Source of the DNA: Apus apus
Taxonomy: Eukaryota; Chordata; Aves; Apodiformes; Apodidae
NCBI RefSeq assembly: GCF_020740795.1
Contig: NC_067285.1
Coordinates: 20,356,241 to 20,420,240 of the forward strand
Reading direction: 5' to 3'
DNA: 64,000 nucleotides
Both the position numbers and the translations under genes were made by a program. Below the pieces are notes generated by a model. That model made no database searches. It was given only the letters and a program-made list of their open reading frames with translations, and was not told where the DNA came from. The number at the start of each line of letters is the position of its first letter. Positions within the stretch are counted from its first letter, which is position 1. Below are positions 48,191 through 61,209 of the stretch, in pieces.

Positions 48191-49879
48191 GTCTGGCTTT
48201 GGTGGCTCGCAGGCGGGCATGGCCTTTGCTCTGAATTTGGTAATTCTCCTTTGATAACCAGGAGGACATGCTGTGCTTATCCCCTTTATTTTAGCAGTAA
48301 CTCACAAGAATTGAGATAGGCTGAGGGTTTTTTAAATAGATTTGTTATGTTACAGTGAATGCCAACTATTTCTAGTGATAACTTTTTTCCTTGGCATGTG
48401 TGTCAGTCTGCGTTGAGATAAAAAGAGGAATTTCATTTCAAATATATAAACCCCACATCTTTATTATTTATCAGTTAACTTCAGCAACCTTGAATGTGAA
48501 CACAGCCGTAACAGGGGAAAAAGCTTGTAAAACCACTAACTAACATATTAAACAGGACTATGTTTTTTTTGCAGTGGCTGAATTTCAGATTGCTGCTGCT
48601 CAGCAGGAGCCAGATTTTTCAGCAGTGTGATAGTGCAGATAGATTGGCACTTGCCCCACAGGGGTGATTTGGGCTGTTTTGTTAAGAGTTATGTCTCTAC
48701 ATCCCTGGATCCTAAACACTGTAAAAAATTCAGACCCACATCCTCAGGAATGTATTCCTATTTGGTTGGTACTTGGAAAAAGGGAGAAGAAATCATGCTT
48801 TCCTCCATTTGCAACTGGCATTTGGTTTCTCACTTTCAAATGATGCCATCTAAGTGAGTGACTTAGTATCTAAGCATCTGTCAGAAAGCAAAAGCAGCCA
48901 AAGCAGTCTTCTCTGCATTCCAGGAATTCGAAGAAACTCAGGGAAGGATAATAATGAATTTTAGGTCCACTTGCAGAAAGAAAGCTGTTGGCAGTCCTGC
49001 CAGTGGTACCAATGGGGGCTTGGGGTCCTGCCTTCCCCTGTAGCCGCCCACCTGCCGCTTTGGGGTGGCTAGTGTCACCTCCAGATAAACATCTCTGTGC
49101 AGAGGCAGGCAGACGAGCTGTGGAACGGCCAGGTGTGCTCTGTTCCCCCAGGGCAGGATTGTCGTGACCACTGATTTTTGGCTCTACGAGTGTTGACAGC
49201 TCTGTCTATGCCACCGATAGTGGCTGCTGCATGTGCTGGTGTGACACACTTTAAACCCAGGCTGACCTCCAAAGAGAGAGGCTTCTTGCCCAGGCTGGTT
49301 GTGTTAAACTCCTTGAGAAAGTGTAATTGGAGAATGTCCTGGTGATCCAGTATATAATTTCCTTCCCCCCTTATTGAAGTTATTTTAGTAGTCTATGGGT
49401 AGTAAATATGTTAAACCCATTTTAAGAGTACACAGTGTGCTCTTCCACGGTGTCTGGGGTGCTGGTCTGGGGGAAGTGCCTGAGCATCCTGGCACCCTAG
49501 GAAGAGAGCAAACACCCCAAGGGGCCTTGAGGCCAAGCAAAGGGCTGCCAGTTTCTCCCCAGTGCTGCTGGTGCGATACCCACCACAAACCTTGCCTTCT
49601 TCTTGCAGCAGAAGAGGCTTTGAAGGGGGCTGTCTTACCTGGAGCATCTCTTTCTCCTGCCATGAGGACAGGGCATCTTTTTGCTGTTCTCATGACCCTG
49701 GGACTCCTTGTGTCCTCCCTTCCCTAACTAGCTCTCCTCGCCCTTGTTTCAGGGCTGCCTGAGGATGTGTCACCCCTTGACCCGGCTATCATCTCAGGGG
49801 TGCCAGAAACCTGCCTCACCATCCCTGTGTCTCCTTGCTGGGCTCCGAACCTGACACCTCTGTGTCCTCCTCTGGCAGG

Positions 49880-50647
49880 ATGGCCCAGGCGGGGGGACCT
49901 GTCCACTTCCACCCGGAGGAAGGTTGTGCTGCCTCGCCCCCGCTGTTTGCCCGTGGGGGGGACAGGAGGCCATGGCTGGTGGGAGGGAGCCCTGAGATTG
50001 GGAAACGCAGCCCCCCACGCTGCCTCACCCCCAACCTCAATGCTGGCCGCCTCCACCTCCTGCGCAAGGGTCTGGCCCCTGACATCTGCCGCTGCCCCCT
50101 CGGTCTCTACAACAGCACTGGCTCCTTGGCCCGCAAGCCGGTAGAAGCAGTTGCTTTTGGCAACGGAAGCCGCCTGGGTGCAGGTCGCCTGACGGCGCCC
50201 AGCACCCCGCAGCGGGGCAGGCCCAGCCCTGCCCTCTCCCCCGGCAGCCGCAGCCCGCTGGTGGCGGCGGCCCCGGAGGGACACAGCTCCGTTGTCACCT
50301 TCCGCTTCATTGAGAAGGCCAGTGTGCGGACCGTGGGCGGCCTGACGTCCCCCCAGCCCCACTGGGACAGCGGCCCCCGCAGCCTGAGCCGCAGCCTGGA
50401 GCTCGGTGGTGGTGTGGGGTCCCCCCAGCCCCTGCCCCAGGAGCAGCTCCTGCGCACGCTGAAGCTGGAGGCCTCCGCGTCTGACCCGCTCCTGGCTGGG
50501 GGCAGGACCCCGGAAGGGCCGTGGCCCTGCAGGAAGGAGCCCTGCGCCCTCCATGCCAACTGCCTCTGCCACTCCCTCACCAATGGGCTGCCAGAGGATT
50601 TCCCTACCTTCACCAGGAGCCCTCCAAAGCTGGAGCCCCAGTCCCAG
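49880..50647 (+). CDS. PSD: PSD first recognised coding exon
   Basis: The acceptor GGCAG ends at 49878, leaving one base before the ATG at 49880. Another acceptor-like site (TTGTTTCAG, 49752) would give a longer 5' UTR. The donor is TCCCAG then GTAGGT, phase 0. It is proline/serine-rich and mostly disordered, with conserved [12 protein letters not shown] and [13 protein letters not shown]. Confidence 0.9.
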
Positions 50648-53600
50648 GTAGGTGCTAGAGTGCCCTGCACCGGGCGTGGGCTCTGCCCCGAGGTCCTCTG
50701 TCCACTCACTGCTCTCTCCTCTGAAGGGCAGCGCCTGGCTGTACCCTCGCCATACCTCAGCCCATGCCCAGCGCATTGCCAGGGCCAAGTGGGAATTCTT
50801 CTATGGCTCCTCAGATGCCCCAAAGACAGGTAAGAAGTTGATGGAGTGGAAGCCCTTGGCCAGACTGACCTCTCTTTTGCAAGTCTGAAACTCTGCCAGG
50901 ACTCCCTCTAGGGCTGTGTGTCTCTCAGGACTTGTCAGTGCCCACTGGACAGCTGAGGTCCCCCCAGGATCAGCCAGTCCATGTCCTCCTGGGGTCAGAT
51001 CCTACACGCACCAACCTCCCCTGCAGCCACGCAATGCATTGTGCAAAGGGGGTGATGCAGAGCCCTGACCCTGGCTGCCTCTGCAGAAGGGCATTTGGGT
51101 TCAAACTGGGGCTAAGGGCTCACTAGCACTGACAGCACCCAACTCCTTCCCCTTCCTGCCTCTCCCCACTCTTTTTCCTTCCTTCTCCTCCTCTCCATTT
51201 GCTGGTTCCCATCACACACATGACCTCTCTCTTGGTGTGCGTGAAGCTGCAGAAGCAGCTCCCTTGCATTCCCCAGCTCCCTGCTGCTCTGAGTGCTTGG
51301 GGCTCCATTGCAGGCTCCTCTGTCCCTGACTCTACTCCCCTGACCAAGCCTCCCCAGAAGCCCGTCTGCCTGCTGCCTGCTGAGCCACCAAGGTCGATGC
51401 CCAACCACAGCCTGAGCCATGTGGAAGTAGAAATAGAGATGTCTCCTCCGGGCAGCCAGAAGTCCAGCTCCTGTGAGACTGGTATTATAAGGAGGACGGT
51501 GAAGTACTCTGAGACAGACCTGGACACCGTGCCCCTGAGGTGCTATCGTGAAACCAATATTGACGATATCCTGGCTGAGAAGGAGGAAGTGGATTCAGCA
51601 ATTGAGAGCCAGAAAGACAGCGAGAGCAACCCAAGCTTTGGGGGTACCCCTGGTAGGAGGAACAGCACGCCAGAGGAGCCCCCTGCCCTGGGCTCCAGCT
51701 TCCCGAAGGATGGGCTGCAGGATGGAGATGCCGAAGAAGACAATGAAGTGTTTGAGGCAACAATGAAGGAGAAGAGGGAAAGGTGAGACTCCATGCATGA
51801 GGGTAAAAAGCTTCTCTTGCCCTCCTGTTGTCCTCTGCATGGCAAAAGAGGCTCTGTGAAAGAATGAGCCAAAAATCCCAGTAGCCCCATGTGAGCTATG
51901 CATGGGGGTTGGATGGGGTCCTGGATTGCCCCACTGGGGCTGGGAGGGGGCCCTCACTGCCCTATGGGAAAAGCAGGGCAGTGCAGGTGATCCAGCCCTG
52001 AGTGCTGTGCTGTGGGAATCACTCCCCTGGAGTGAGCCCTGCAGCTCAGGTCGCCCAGCTGAGCTGAGGCTTCATGGTGCGGGTTCCTCCAGGTTAATTA
52101 CAGCCACCCCTAGTGCTGTGGAGTGTTGACTGCCAGTTATTGATATGATGTTGTCACAGCACCTGAGCCCAGGCCATGTCGGAAGCTGCTGTGTGCTGGC
52201 AGGCACTGCTGAGCTGTCCTCTCCTCTGGAGACAGCTGAGCTTCTGCAGCAGGAGCGATCACTTTTGCTTGGCCTCAGTAGGTATTTGCTGTGTTTGGGA
52301 AAGAGTGGGGGATGCACTGGGCTGGAAAAGCCTTTTGTTGTCTTTTGCGTTGTTTTTAATTTGTGTGGCAAAACGCCCTGTTCTGGGAGGCTGATGGAGC
52401 GGGTGACACCAAGGTTATGATTCAGTTGCCCACCCGTTGGCAGCTGATGCCATCCGAGCTCCTGTCTGCCCTGTGCCAGGCACTAGCAGATAGTGGGGCA
52501 TCATCCACCTGTCCCAGGAGGAATCAGGAGGGGAAGGATCTCCAGAGCACTTTGTGGGACAGCCACCTAAAGGGGAAAGGCTCTGGCAGGGAGTAGGAAG
52601 TGCCTGTGCAGGCAGGAGCAGCCAAGGTCACCTCCTGATGTGTATTGGCGGAGTCTTGGGTGAGATGAGGTGGCGTAGCATCAGCAGCAGGTGCTTTGCA
52701 GCAGTGCAGAGAGGTCTAGCCTGGGAAGCACAAAGCCAGGGCGATGCCTGGGATGCCACGTGGCAGCACACACTCACCTAGCTGTGCAACAGGCAGGCAG
52801 GGAGCATTTATGTAGAAGAAAAGGAAAAGGGAGATTTTGATGTTGGCAGTGGGAGAAGAGAATGAAAATATAAGCCCCAGTGGTGCCTCTGTGCTGGGAA
52901 GGAGGAGCACAAATGTGCTGGGCTGATGGTAGGGATAGTGTGCTTCCCAAGGGGAGCTGGGCTCCTGCCAGCTTGTCCAGCACTTGTGTTTCTGGTGGAA
53001 GCAACAAATATATCCTTCCATGCTACATACCTTGTCTCAAAAACTTAGGGTTCTACAAAAAAGCTGAAAATAAGCCTTTTTCTTTTTTTCCCAAATGAAT
53101 AGTGTGGGAAGTTTTGAGCAAGGTGTAAAAGTTATATCACTGCAAACAAATTGTTCAAGTCACTGTAACACTTATCTTGTATAGTGGTATTTTATTTTCA
53201 AATATGTAGTAAGCCACTACAAGTCCTATGAGCTGTAAGCCTAGACCTGCTTTTTTGCCCTCTGAAACACCTTACTGTAGTTCTCCAGACAGCACTGAGA
53301 AGCTTGGATGTGTCCTTAAATGCATTGTTGGTCCTAAAGATTGTGCTCCTGGTATAATTACCGATGTGTAAACAGGGAGGTCCTATTCATTTTACATGGC
53401 TCCTTTTGTATAGACCAGTGGCTCTTTTGATTTGCAGCTCCATTATTATTCCCTGGGTAGGTGCAGACCCTTCAGGCAGTGTCTTGAAAACCACAAGCCT
53501 CAATCCATGAGCTTGTTTAGTCCCTGCACCACAGCCCTGGGTTTTTGCTTACGCACAGTTTCTTGAGCTCTGCAGCTGCAGTCCTCCTGCCTGTTTACCA

Positions 53601-56600
53601 GTCACCAGTATTGATGTTTTCTACTTCAAGCTTTCTGCTTTGCCTGCTCACAGGAGGGGTGATGCCAAGGTGATTAAGAAGCCCCCTGGGCTCCTCAGAG
53701 CCAGCATCATTCTGCTGCTGCAGGAGCTGCTGTACCCCAGACCTGACCCTACAAAATTACTGAAGTACCTTTGGATGCTGATTTGTGGCACTTAGACATG
53801 TAAATCCCTTTGAAAATCTAGCCTTAAAGGTTTAGTACCCTCTGCAAAGGGGCATTTTGGCTTGGCACTATCTTTTTGTCCTTCATACTCTGGCCAAAAG
53901 GCACCTTCTTTGGTGATTTATCCTCCCAAAATAAGAGAGTGTGCTGACAGATGGCTGGACATTGGGCTAAAAACACCCAATGCCAAATCAAATCAGACAT
54001 GGAAAGCAATGGAAGAAATGGTGTTTTCTTCCAGCAAATCCGCTCTCTGAATATATTTAGAGTCAGATCTACTGACTCTAATGACTAGTCTAAGCCTTTA
54101 CTGTCTTTATTCTCATTAGTTTCAGAGAGCTGAGATGTGTCAGTGAGAGTGGGCCCAATTCCCTTCCTCCCTGAGCACTGGCAGCCGTGCTGGCTGAGCT
54201 GGAGGCAGGACCTGGCTGGGCCTGCAACACCAGTGCCTTGGGCTGATGTGAGAGAAGAGGCTTTCCTGGGGGGCGTCCTGCTTCCCTGAGAGCATGGGAG
54301 GCTGGTGGAAGGCAGAGATGACTTTTCTCCCTGTAAGCAGAGCAGGTTCACCTGGGAAAGCCCTTGTATCTGCCTACCTGAGGAGCCTTTCCAGAGTTTT
54401 TGTGCTCACTGGGAGAAAATAGGTGGCAGGACAGGCCTTGTTGGGGGTTGAAAAATGGTTATAGCCCTGGTTTGATGAAACATATAGGCTTAGCCTGCCT
54501 CAGGAGCCACAAGCCTCTGATGTGCTGTGCTGAGGCTATGCCTCTGTGCCAGAGCCCAAGGTGGCCACAGAGTTGCAGCTTGGGGTGATGCTCCTGCATT
54601 CCACAGACTCCTACTGGCAGCACTGGAGAGGGGACACTTGTGGTGATGCCAGCATGCACCTGCCAACGAGTGGGAGAAGGTGCCTGCACCTTGTGGGGGA
54701 TGACTGGGAGCAGTGTGACCCCAGTGTGACAGCATGGACGTGGCAGAGGAGTGTGGGCAGCTGGTGGGGGATTGCAATGCCTGTGGTTGAACATGGGTTG
54801 GAGTTGGACACTGAGCCCTTAGAGTGGGCAGCTGTCTAGCTGGAGAAGATGTGTGAAGGAGCCTGGGGGAAGTGCAAGGAGCTGCTGGGGCTGGTCTGTA
54901 CAAGAGCTTTGTTTAGAGAGAAATAAAACGAGGGGCTGCTGGGTGGTGCTGTACAGTCTCACCTTCTTTGGGTTGAGCTGGGATCTCCACACAGTGCCTG
55001 CTGTGCCTGTACGGGTAGGAGGAGCAGGGAATGGTAAGATGCAGTCAGAGGCCTGGAGCAACACAGGAGCATTTGGCAGAGAGAGAAAAATCAGAGGGCC
55101 TCTTCTCCCCCCTGCTGTGCTGGGGATGGTGCAGCTCTGCAGCACCAGGTGAGGAGAACAGGGCTCATCTTCCCTTCCATCAACCATCTGATGCAGCTGC
55201 TGAAGCCCAGTAGCTCAAACCCCCGTGATCCCCATGGGCAGACCTTCACCTCAAGTGCTGCTTGCTTTGGCACTGATGTGCAATGCAGTGTGGCTGTCAG
55301 CTCCCAAGATCTGCTTCCTCTTTTGTACACACCTGGCCCTCTCTGAAAGAAGGCTCACTGCTTTTTCCACCCCAACTCAAGGCTGGAAACTTGTTTGCTT
55401 TTCTGCTGCCCATCACAGATGCTCAATTACAGCCTCTGCGTCTCCTCCCCTCCTCTGCTCCTCCCAGCTGCATTTGTCTGGCTTGGTGGCAGTGTGGCTG
55501 GAGTGGAGTGCAGGAGGGTGGCAAGTGGAGGGCTGGACAGTGCAGGAGGGGCTGATGAAGGGACTAGGTCTGAGCAGGAGCAGTGTGTGCTGGCAGCATC
55601 GCACCCATGCTGCTGCCCCTAGATCCTTCTGGAGTTGGACAGCTTTGTGCTTGGTATTTCGGGGTGGAGAGATTGCTTCCAGAGTTCGGACAGTGTGGAC
55701 AAAACCAGCTATGTTTTTTTCTGTGGCTTGGTGGCAGTATACTTGATCACATGAATGAGCCTAGCTCTGTCTCCTGGGAACAAGGTCCCTTCCGTCTGCT
55801 GGCTTTGTCCTCCCTGGCACAGCCCATTGCCCTCCTTCTGGATTCGACGTGCAAAATGAAGTCAGTGGTGTTAGCTTGGTTTAGTAGCACACAGCTGGCT
55901 GGTGAGGACAGGGAATACACATCTGCATCTGTAAAGCTCATCTGCAGATGTTAAAGAGGTCTCTTCTGCCTCAGCCTCACCAGAAAGCCACCCCAGAGGT
56001 GGCTGCTCCTGGGGCTCCTGCAGGAATGGTAAGAGTGTTAAGCAGTGCTGCACAGCCAGGGAAACACTGATGGCTGGGAGAGAGTAGCCTCCATCCTGCC
56101 TTGCTTACCTGTGTCTAGCTTCACTGCGCTCCCCTTGAAGCCAGTCAGCCCTCTGGGGGAGTCAAGCTGCCAGCTCTTGGCTTGCTGAAGTAATCAGGGT
56201 GGATTTTTGAGTGGCATGGGGAGGCTAATGAATGAATATAATTCCATGCTTATAACAGCAACACGTCTTCTGAGCCCTCTGTACAAAGCTGTTTATTCAT
56301 AACAAATGTTATGACAAGCTAGAGCAGTTCCTCTCCTTTTATCAGAGGAAAGAGTGGCATGACAAGTGCTTTTCTGCAGCTTTAATAAAATGATAGCAGC
56401 TTATGAGTAAAGTAGGCTTTTAGGGCTGTGTTTATGCTTGTATGGCTGAAGCATTGATGTTCCCTGGGTTGGAAATGTCCCTTCTGTTCTCAGACGGATG
56501 AGCAGGCTGTACTTCACCTCATTTACAGAGCAAAACACTCAGGGCTTCAGGGTTTAGAAACTATTGTGTCAGGCTGGATCTAGACCTGTGTTGAAGACAG

Positions 56601-57739
56601 AGTTGATCCCTGATAAGAAGATCAACCAGTACCAAGCCTGGCCCCTAGGACATGGGCCAGCTCAGGTCCCTGATCCCAGAGCTGTGTGTGAGGCTCCCTC
56701 CATATTGCCTGGGGAAACCTAGGGCTCAGCATCGCCTTGTGATGGGTCCCAAATATGTCCTGAGACCAACCAACAGACTTTGCAGGTGGGGATTGGTCAT
56801 GCTTTGAGGGTGGTGCTCAGCAGCCAGAGTGCTGTGTTTGTAGAGGAAAGTCACTTGTTGTCCTGAGCAGCCTCAGGAGCCTCCTGGGTGCTGGGAGCTC
56901 TGAAGGCTCATGGAAAATTCAGGCAATTCCAGATTTGGTTGAAAATTGAGCTGAACCACATCCTGCTTCTGATGCTTGAGCCCTTTATTGGATCTAAGCT
57001 CAAGTCCGGTGACTGGGAGCCGTAGCCATTTCATAAGCTTCTTATGAGGATGAGCCACTAAAGGAACAAAATTCTGTGGTGCATTAAAGGAGAAGCATAT
57101 GTCTGGAGGGAGGCCAGCCCAGTCCCTCTTCCCATGATGTCTCGGGTAAGCAAGATGCTTCCCTGGAGGTCTACAGATGTTCAGAGGAGATTTCTGCCCT
57201 CCCCAGTTCCTTCTGGAGCAGTGCATGGGCTTTGTTTCCAGGCTTTGATCCCTTCCTCCTCAGTGACCAGTTCTTCTCACTTTCTTTCTCTCTAGGATCA
57301 TGGACCGAGACACACAGGGTATGCTCAAGTCTCCAGTGCCCTTCCTTCTAGGGCACAGCCTCTCCAAGGATGGCATGGACTCTTTCAGCAAGCATTTTGA
57401 GAGCATCATGGAGTCCCATCGAGCCAAAGGCACATCTTACACCAGCCTGGACTCCATTGACATCCTCTCCTCCCCAGCTCGCACCCATGGGACCTTTTTC
57501 ACTTTTGACCTCCCAACCCTCACCCCAGAAATACAAGGGCAGATCCGAGACAGCGCCAAGCTGATTGAGGAGAACTTTGCTCCTCTGGCTCACTTGGAGC
57601 CAGACTCTGGGACCAGTTCAGCCACAGATACCCCCTGGACAGAGAGGGAGGAGAAGCGAGGGAGACAAAAGAAGGGTGCTCGGCACAGCCCTTGCTGCTC
57701 AGAGGGCAGCTGTGGTACTCCCTTGGCCTCCAACATGAG
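49880..57739 (+). CDS. PSD: PSD / EFA6A, ARF6 guanine-nucleotide exchange factor (5' part)
   Basis: Four phase-consistent exons (49880-50647, 50727-50829, 51314-51782, 57296-57739) encode 594 residues plus two bases of the next codon. PSD activates ARF6 at the plasma membrane, mainly in neurons, and shapes endosomal recycling and dendritic spines. The Sec7 (catalytic), PH and coiled-coil parts are not in the window. Recognisable segments are MAQAGG at the start, [31 protein letters not shown] (about 268-283), [18 protein letters not shown] (about 354-371), [13 protein letters not shown] (about 488-500) and [12 protein letters not shown]; all match human PSD. The N-terminal exon is longer than its human counterpart. 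The start ATG has A at -3 and G at +4. The gene continues past 64,000. Confidence 0.93.
50727..50829 (+). CDS. PSD: PSD coding exon with [16 protein letters not shown]
   Basis: The acceptor is CCTCTGAAG and the donor AAGACAG then GTAAGA; phase 0 to phase 1. The 16-residue core is nearly identical to human [16 protein letters not shown]. The intron before it is only 79 bases. Confidence 0.94.
51314..51782 (+). CDS. PSD: PSD coding exon with [18 protein letters not shown]
   Basis: The acceptor is TCCATTGCAG and the donor GAAAG then GTGAGA; phase 1 to phase 2. It contains the conserved [20 protein letters not shown] block and an acidic tail ([13 protein letters not shown]) matching human DDEVFEA. 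Confidence 0.94.
51783..57295 (+). other. PSD: PSD intron (5.5 kb)
   Basis: The intron lies between two confidently placed PSD exons. I found no additional exon in it. It contains one motif-rich block (56170-56430) listed separately; the rest shows nothing I can name. Confidence 0.75.
56170..56430. promoter_or_regulatory. Candidate conserved noncoding element I (PSD intron)
   Basis: The block includes AAGTAATCAGGGTGG, GGCTAATGAATGAATATAATTCC, TGTTTATTCATAAC, CTTTTATCAGAGG and GCTTTAATAAAATGATAGC. These are homeodomain, octamer/forkhead-like and GATA-like cores in an AT-rich island within GC-rich intron. No coding frame was recognised. Confidence 0.35.
57296..57739 (+). CDS. PSD: PSD coding exon with [13 protein letters not shown]
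   Basis: The acceptor is TTCTCTCTAG and the donor AACATGAG then GTGAGT; phase 2 to phase 2, 444 bases. It encodes [13 protein letters not shown] through [11 protein letters not shown] and [19 protein letters not shown]. It is the last PSD exon recognised; the next, carrying the DSDSELDS segment and the start of Sec7, is not seen up to 64,000. Confidence 0.94.
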
Positions 57740-60631
57740 GTGAGTGACCAAAGCTGCTTGCTGTCCAGCTGGGCTAACAAGGTTTGGTGTGGAGTCTAAC
57801 CCTGTGGGGCATGTTTTGCAGCCAGAGTCTAACCTGTGTTGCTGGGGAAGAGAGGATGGGTCAGAACCAGGTGTGTTGGCTTTTCTGTGAAGTGGCTGAT
57901 CAGGTCAGTGATCACCATGGTATTATGGTAGGCATGTCAGTGGGAACACATCTCCTTTTTCATCTTTGCCAACTTTGTTGGTGCTGGAGGGCTATGAGGT
58001 TTCCTCCAGCGTAGCAAGCAGGGAGTCCCAAGACTTCAATACTGTGGTAGTCCCTGTTGCACTAGAAATTCAACAGCCTTTCCCTCCTGGAGACCAAGCC
58101 TTCCTGATACTGCTGTGTCCCTCACCATCCAAGTAGCAGCCAACTGTTTCTTGAGGACAAGAGTCCTATGGTCTTTTACCTGTTGTCCTGGACTCTTCAT
58201 CCTTGTGTGTTTGGAGATGGAGAGCGGAGATGAACACAGTCCACCAGAGGCTCCCTATACATTGCTCTGTGCCTGCCTGCACCCAGGCTCAGGATGGCTG
58301 CCCCATGCCTAGGGAGATCTCTGGTGGAGCAGGCTGGGAGAGCTCAGCACCATCACTTCCAACCTGTCCCTATCTGAGACCATGTCCAGGCTGAGACACT
58401 ACCTTTCTGCACTTGACAACCTTCCAGCAAGGTCTTGGGCACTTCAGATGTGGCAGGTTGACAGGCTGCATCTTTTCCCTTTCCCAGGGTATGTTTGTCT
58501 GGCGTCTTGTCAGGGCTGGTCTGGATGTCAGGCCTGGATATCAGGGCTGGTCCAGTGGTTCAGCTGCAGAGTTGGCGGCTCTCAGAGAATTTGGTGTCTC
58601 AGTCATACTCATGTTGTTTGCATTGCCTCCCTGCAAGGCCTCTCTGCCCAGTGACCTTCTGTGCAATGCCAGGGCCTCCTGAATCCCTCACCCATTTTGT
58701 AAGCTTTTGTCTTTCCACAAGAAACTTTTTTTGGTTCAGTCTTTTCCAGAACAAACCTATGTCACTTATGGTTGCAACCTGTGCTACCCTTGTAGGCTCA
58801 GCTTGGGGTGGCCAAGAGGGGTTCTGAGCCCTGTGTCCTCTCTGATCCTCAGTCAAGAGAGGAGAGTGGGCTACTGTGTCTGCTCTGTTGTCCCTGCATC
58901 ACTCCAAGGATATTTTGGAACAGAGGCACCAGGTTAGGCCTTCCTTTTCTCTGGGACACTGCAGGAAGGGACATGGTGGCACAGAGGCCAGGCAAGGTTT
59001 GTGCAGTAAAAGTGGTGATGTCCAAGAGGCACAAGGCAGCAAAGGGTGGCAGTATCCAGCCGTGATCACTGCTCTTTGCAGGAAGAATGGGCTTCCTATT
59101 CCTCTGCCAAGGCAAGGGGACTGAAACAGAGCACCCTGGAGAAACTGAGAGGACAGTTTCTGACTTACCATCCACAGGGTGTCATTGTACCACAGCAACA
59201 CTACTGCAGGCACAGGTGTGAGGGTGCAGAGACACAGCTAGCAGCAGGAACTGCAATAACGTGGCTTAACAGAAGTTGTTCCTCACTGGTTTATGTCAGT
59301 GTATGGTCAGTGAAGAGCAGAGTGTGCCAGCAGTGCTGAGGATGCTGCAGCACTGTGCTCCCCTCCTAGCTCAGGTTTCAGACCAGCACTGGGCTATGGT
59401 ACAGGCAATAGAGCAGGCAATGGGGAGGTGTTGTTTCCCTCCCCTCCAACCCCCAAACTGCCCTGGATCTTCACTGAACCCACCTTTGCTGAGCCTCTTC
59501 TCATCATCTCTTTCAGCCCTTACAAACAGGAGTACCTGTGCTGTGGTGGCAAGAGAGCATGGGGGAAAGCCAGTTGCAGCCCTCACTGCACTTCCTGGCC
59601 TGACAACCTGGGGGCTTGAGCTTTGCCCAGCACCATTAGCACTAACCTCATCCTCTGCTACACATACACAGAGTCCTGAGCAACTACTTTCCCCATTAAG
59701 AAACAATTCCCTTGGTAACTGGTAGGTCCTAGCACAGCTCTTCTCTTAGTCACATTCAGGCCCTGTTTCTTGCCCATCTCCCAGGCTGCAGGTGATATTC
59801 AGACCTGCCATGCTGCCCTGCTGCGGGCCCCTAGCAGGCAGCAGCCCAGCTCTCTACTCCCGGGCATGGAGTGAACCTCCCTTCCCAGCTCCTGTGGGTG
59901 ATGGTGGACAGGGAGGCAGGTGTGGTTGGGATCCGATGTGTTGTGTGGTAAAGAGGACTGGGGATTGGCAGCACTAACTAGGCTGGGAAGAAGGGAAGGC
60001 ATGAGGTACCAGGGGCTGAGATAACCTGTCATCTGCAGGGTCAGTTTTCAGGCAGCAGGGCTTTCTGGAAAGTGAGAGATGCAAGAAGTTTCCTCTTTCC
60101 CCATCACTGGTACTACCAACTTTCTAGACTTTGAATTGAGTCAACCATGAAGCTGAGGCTTTCCAAGTAGTTTGAAGTAGTGTCTGGGCTGGTTGCTCAA
60201 AGGTACCCATGAGGTGGAATCAGTGGCTTTTGGTGCCAGGAGGGCTGGCAGGCATGATCAGAACTGATCTGTTTGAGTGGGGAATATCCTGGTGACAATC
60301 ACATTAAGGAGTCTTTAATGGAAGTTGCTGGGGAAAGGAGTTCAGGAACCTCTGCAGCTATTGTAATGCAACATCACCTGTGCCAGCAGAGCCAGACCAG
60401 GGGATTTGTCTACGGTCACAAGGCATACAGACTGACTGCCACCAGCTTGGGTGAGCTGGGGACCACAGGCTCTGCAGTGGAGGCTGTGCTTTATGCTGGC
60501 TGCTAGCTTCAGGGTTGGTAGAGGTGGCCTTGGGCTGCAGGCATGAGGGGTGACTGGTGACAAGTGTCAGCTGGTCTAGACCTGTGTGTGCTGCCCTGCA
60601 GTCATCCCTCTTGTACCCCAAAACCTTTGAC

Positions 60632-60653
60632 TTTTTTTTTTTTTTTTTTTTTT
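60632..60653. repeat. T22 homopolymer
   Basis: Twenty-two T residues. It could be the reversed tail of an old retroposed sequence, but no retroposon or processed-gene body was recognised beside it. Confidence 0.95.
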
Positions 60654-61209
60654 GCAATGGTTGATGTCTGGATATCCCTGAAGCCTGTGACTTTCCACCT
60701 CTCTGGGTGGCAGGAGCAACCAAGCTGGTGATGCCCCCTGCATTGCCCAGGAGATGCAGTGTCCCCTACCACTGTTGGTGGCCGTGGTTCACACAGCCTT
60801 GCTGCTGGTACTAAGGCTCTGGTGTCCCTCAGTACACGATAGTCTGAAACCACCCTTTTCTCTTCACCTTGCATGGGGGGCAGTGCACATTAGTGCGGAG
60901 TTGGTGAGCCCCCCCTGGGAACTGGGATGCCTCCACGTCCTCTGCTGGCCTTGGCTAAAAGGGAGGGAGCAGGGGCTAAACAGCAAGGATCCCAGTGTGG
61001 GACTCCTCACCCCTCCACAGCAGGACAGCCCATGGTGGCACCCCGTGCGTGAATGGGTTGTCGCCCCGTTTGGGCAGGAGGTGGTATGCAGGTCTCGCTG
61101 GGCAGGGGACTGCAGCTAGCAGTCTGTCCCGGGGGCCATGAGGTGACCTGCAGGGCGGGGGGGGAGGGCGCAGAGGGTCTGGCAGGGTCCCTCTGGGGCT
61201 GGTGGGGCT

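Noticed and set aside
49724-50823. 354- and 238-codon minus-strand frames opposite the PSD first coding exon
   Set aside because: They are mirror images of the GC-rich PSD exon. The plus strand carries the conserved PSD segments and valid splice sites.
60620-60700. T22 run as the tail of a retroposed gene on the minus strand
   Set aside because: No coding or SINE-like body and no clear target-site duplication was seen beside the run.
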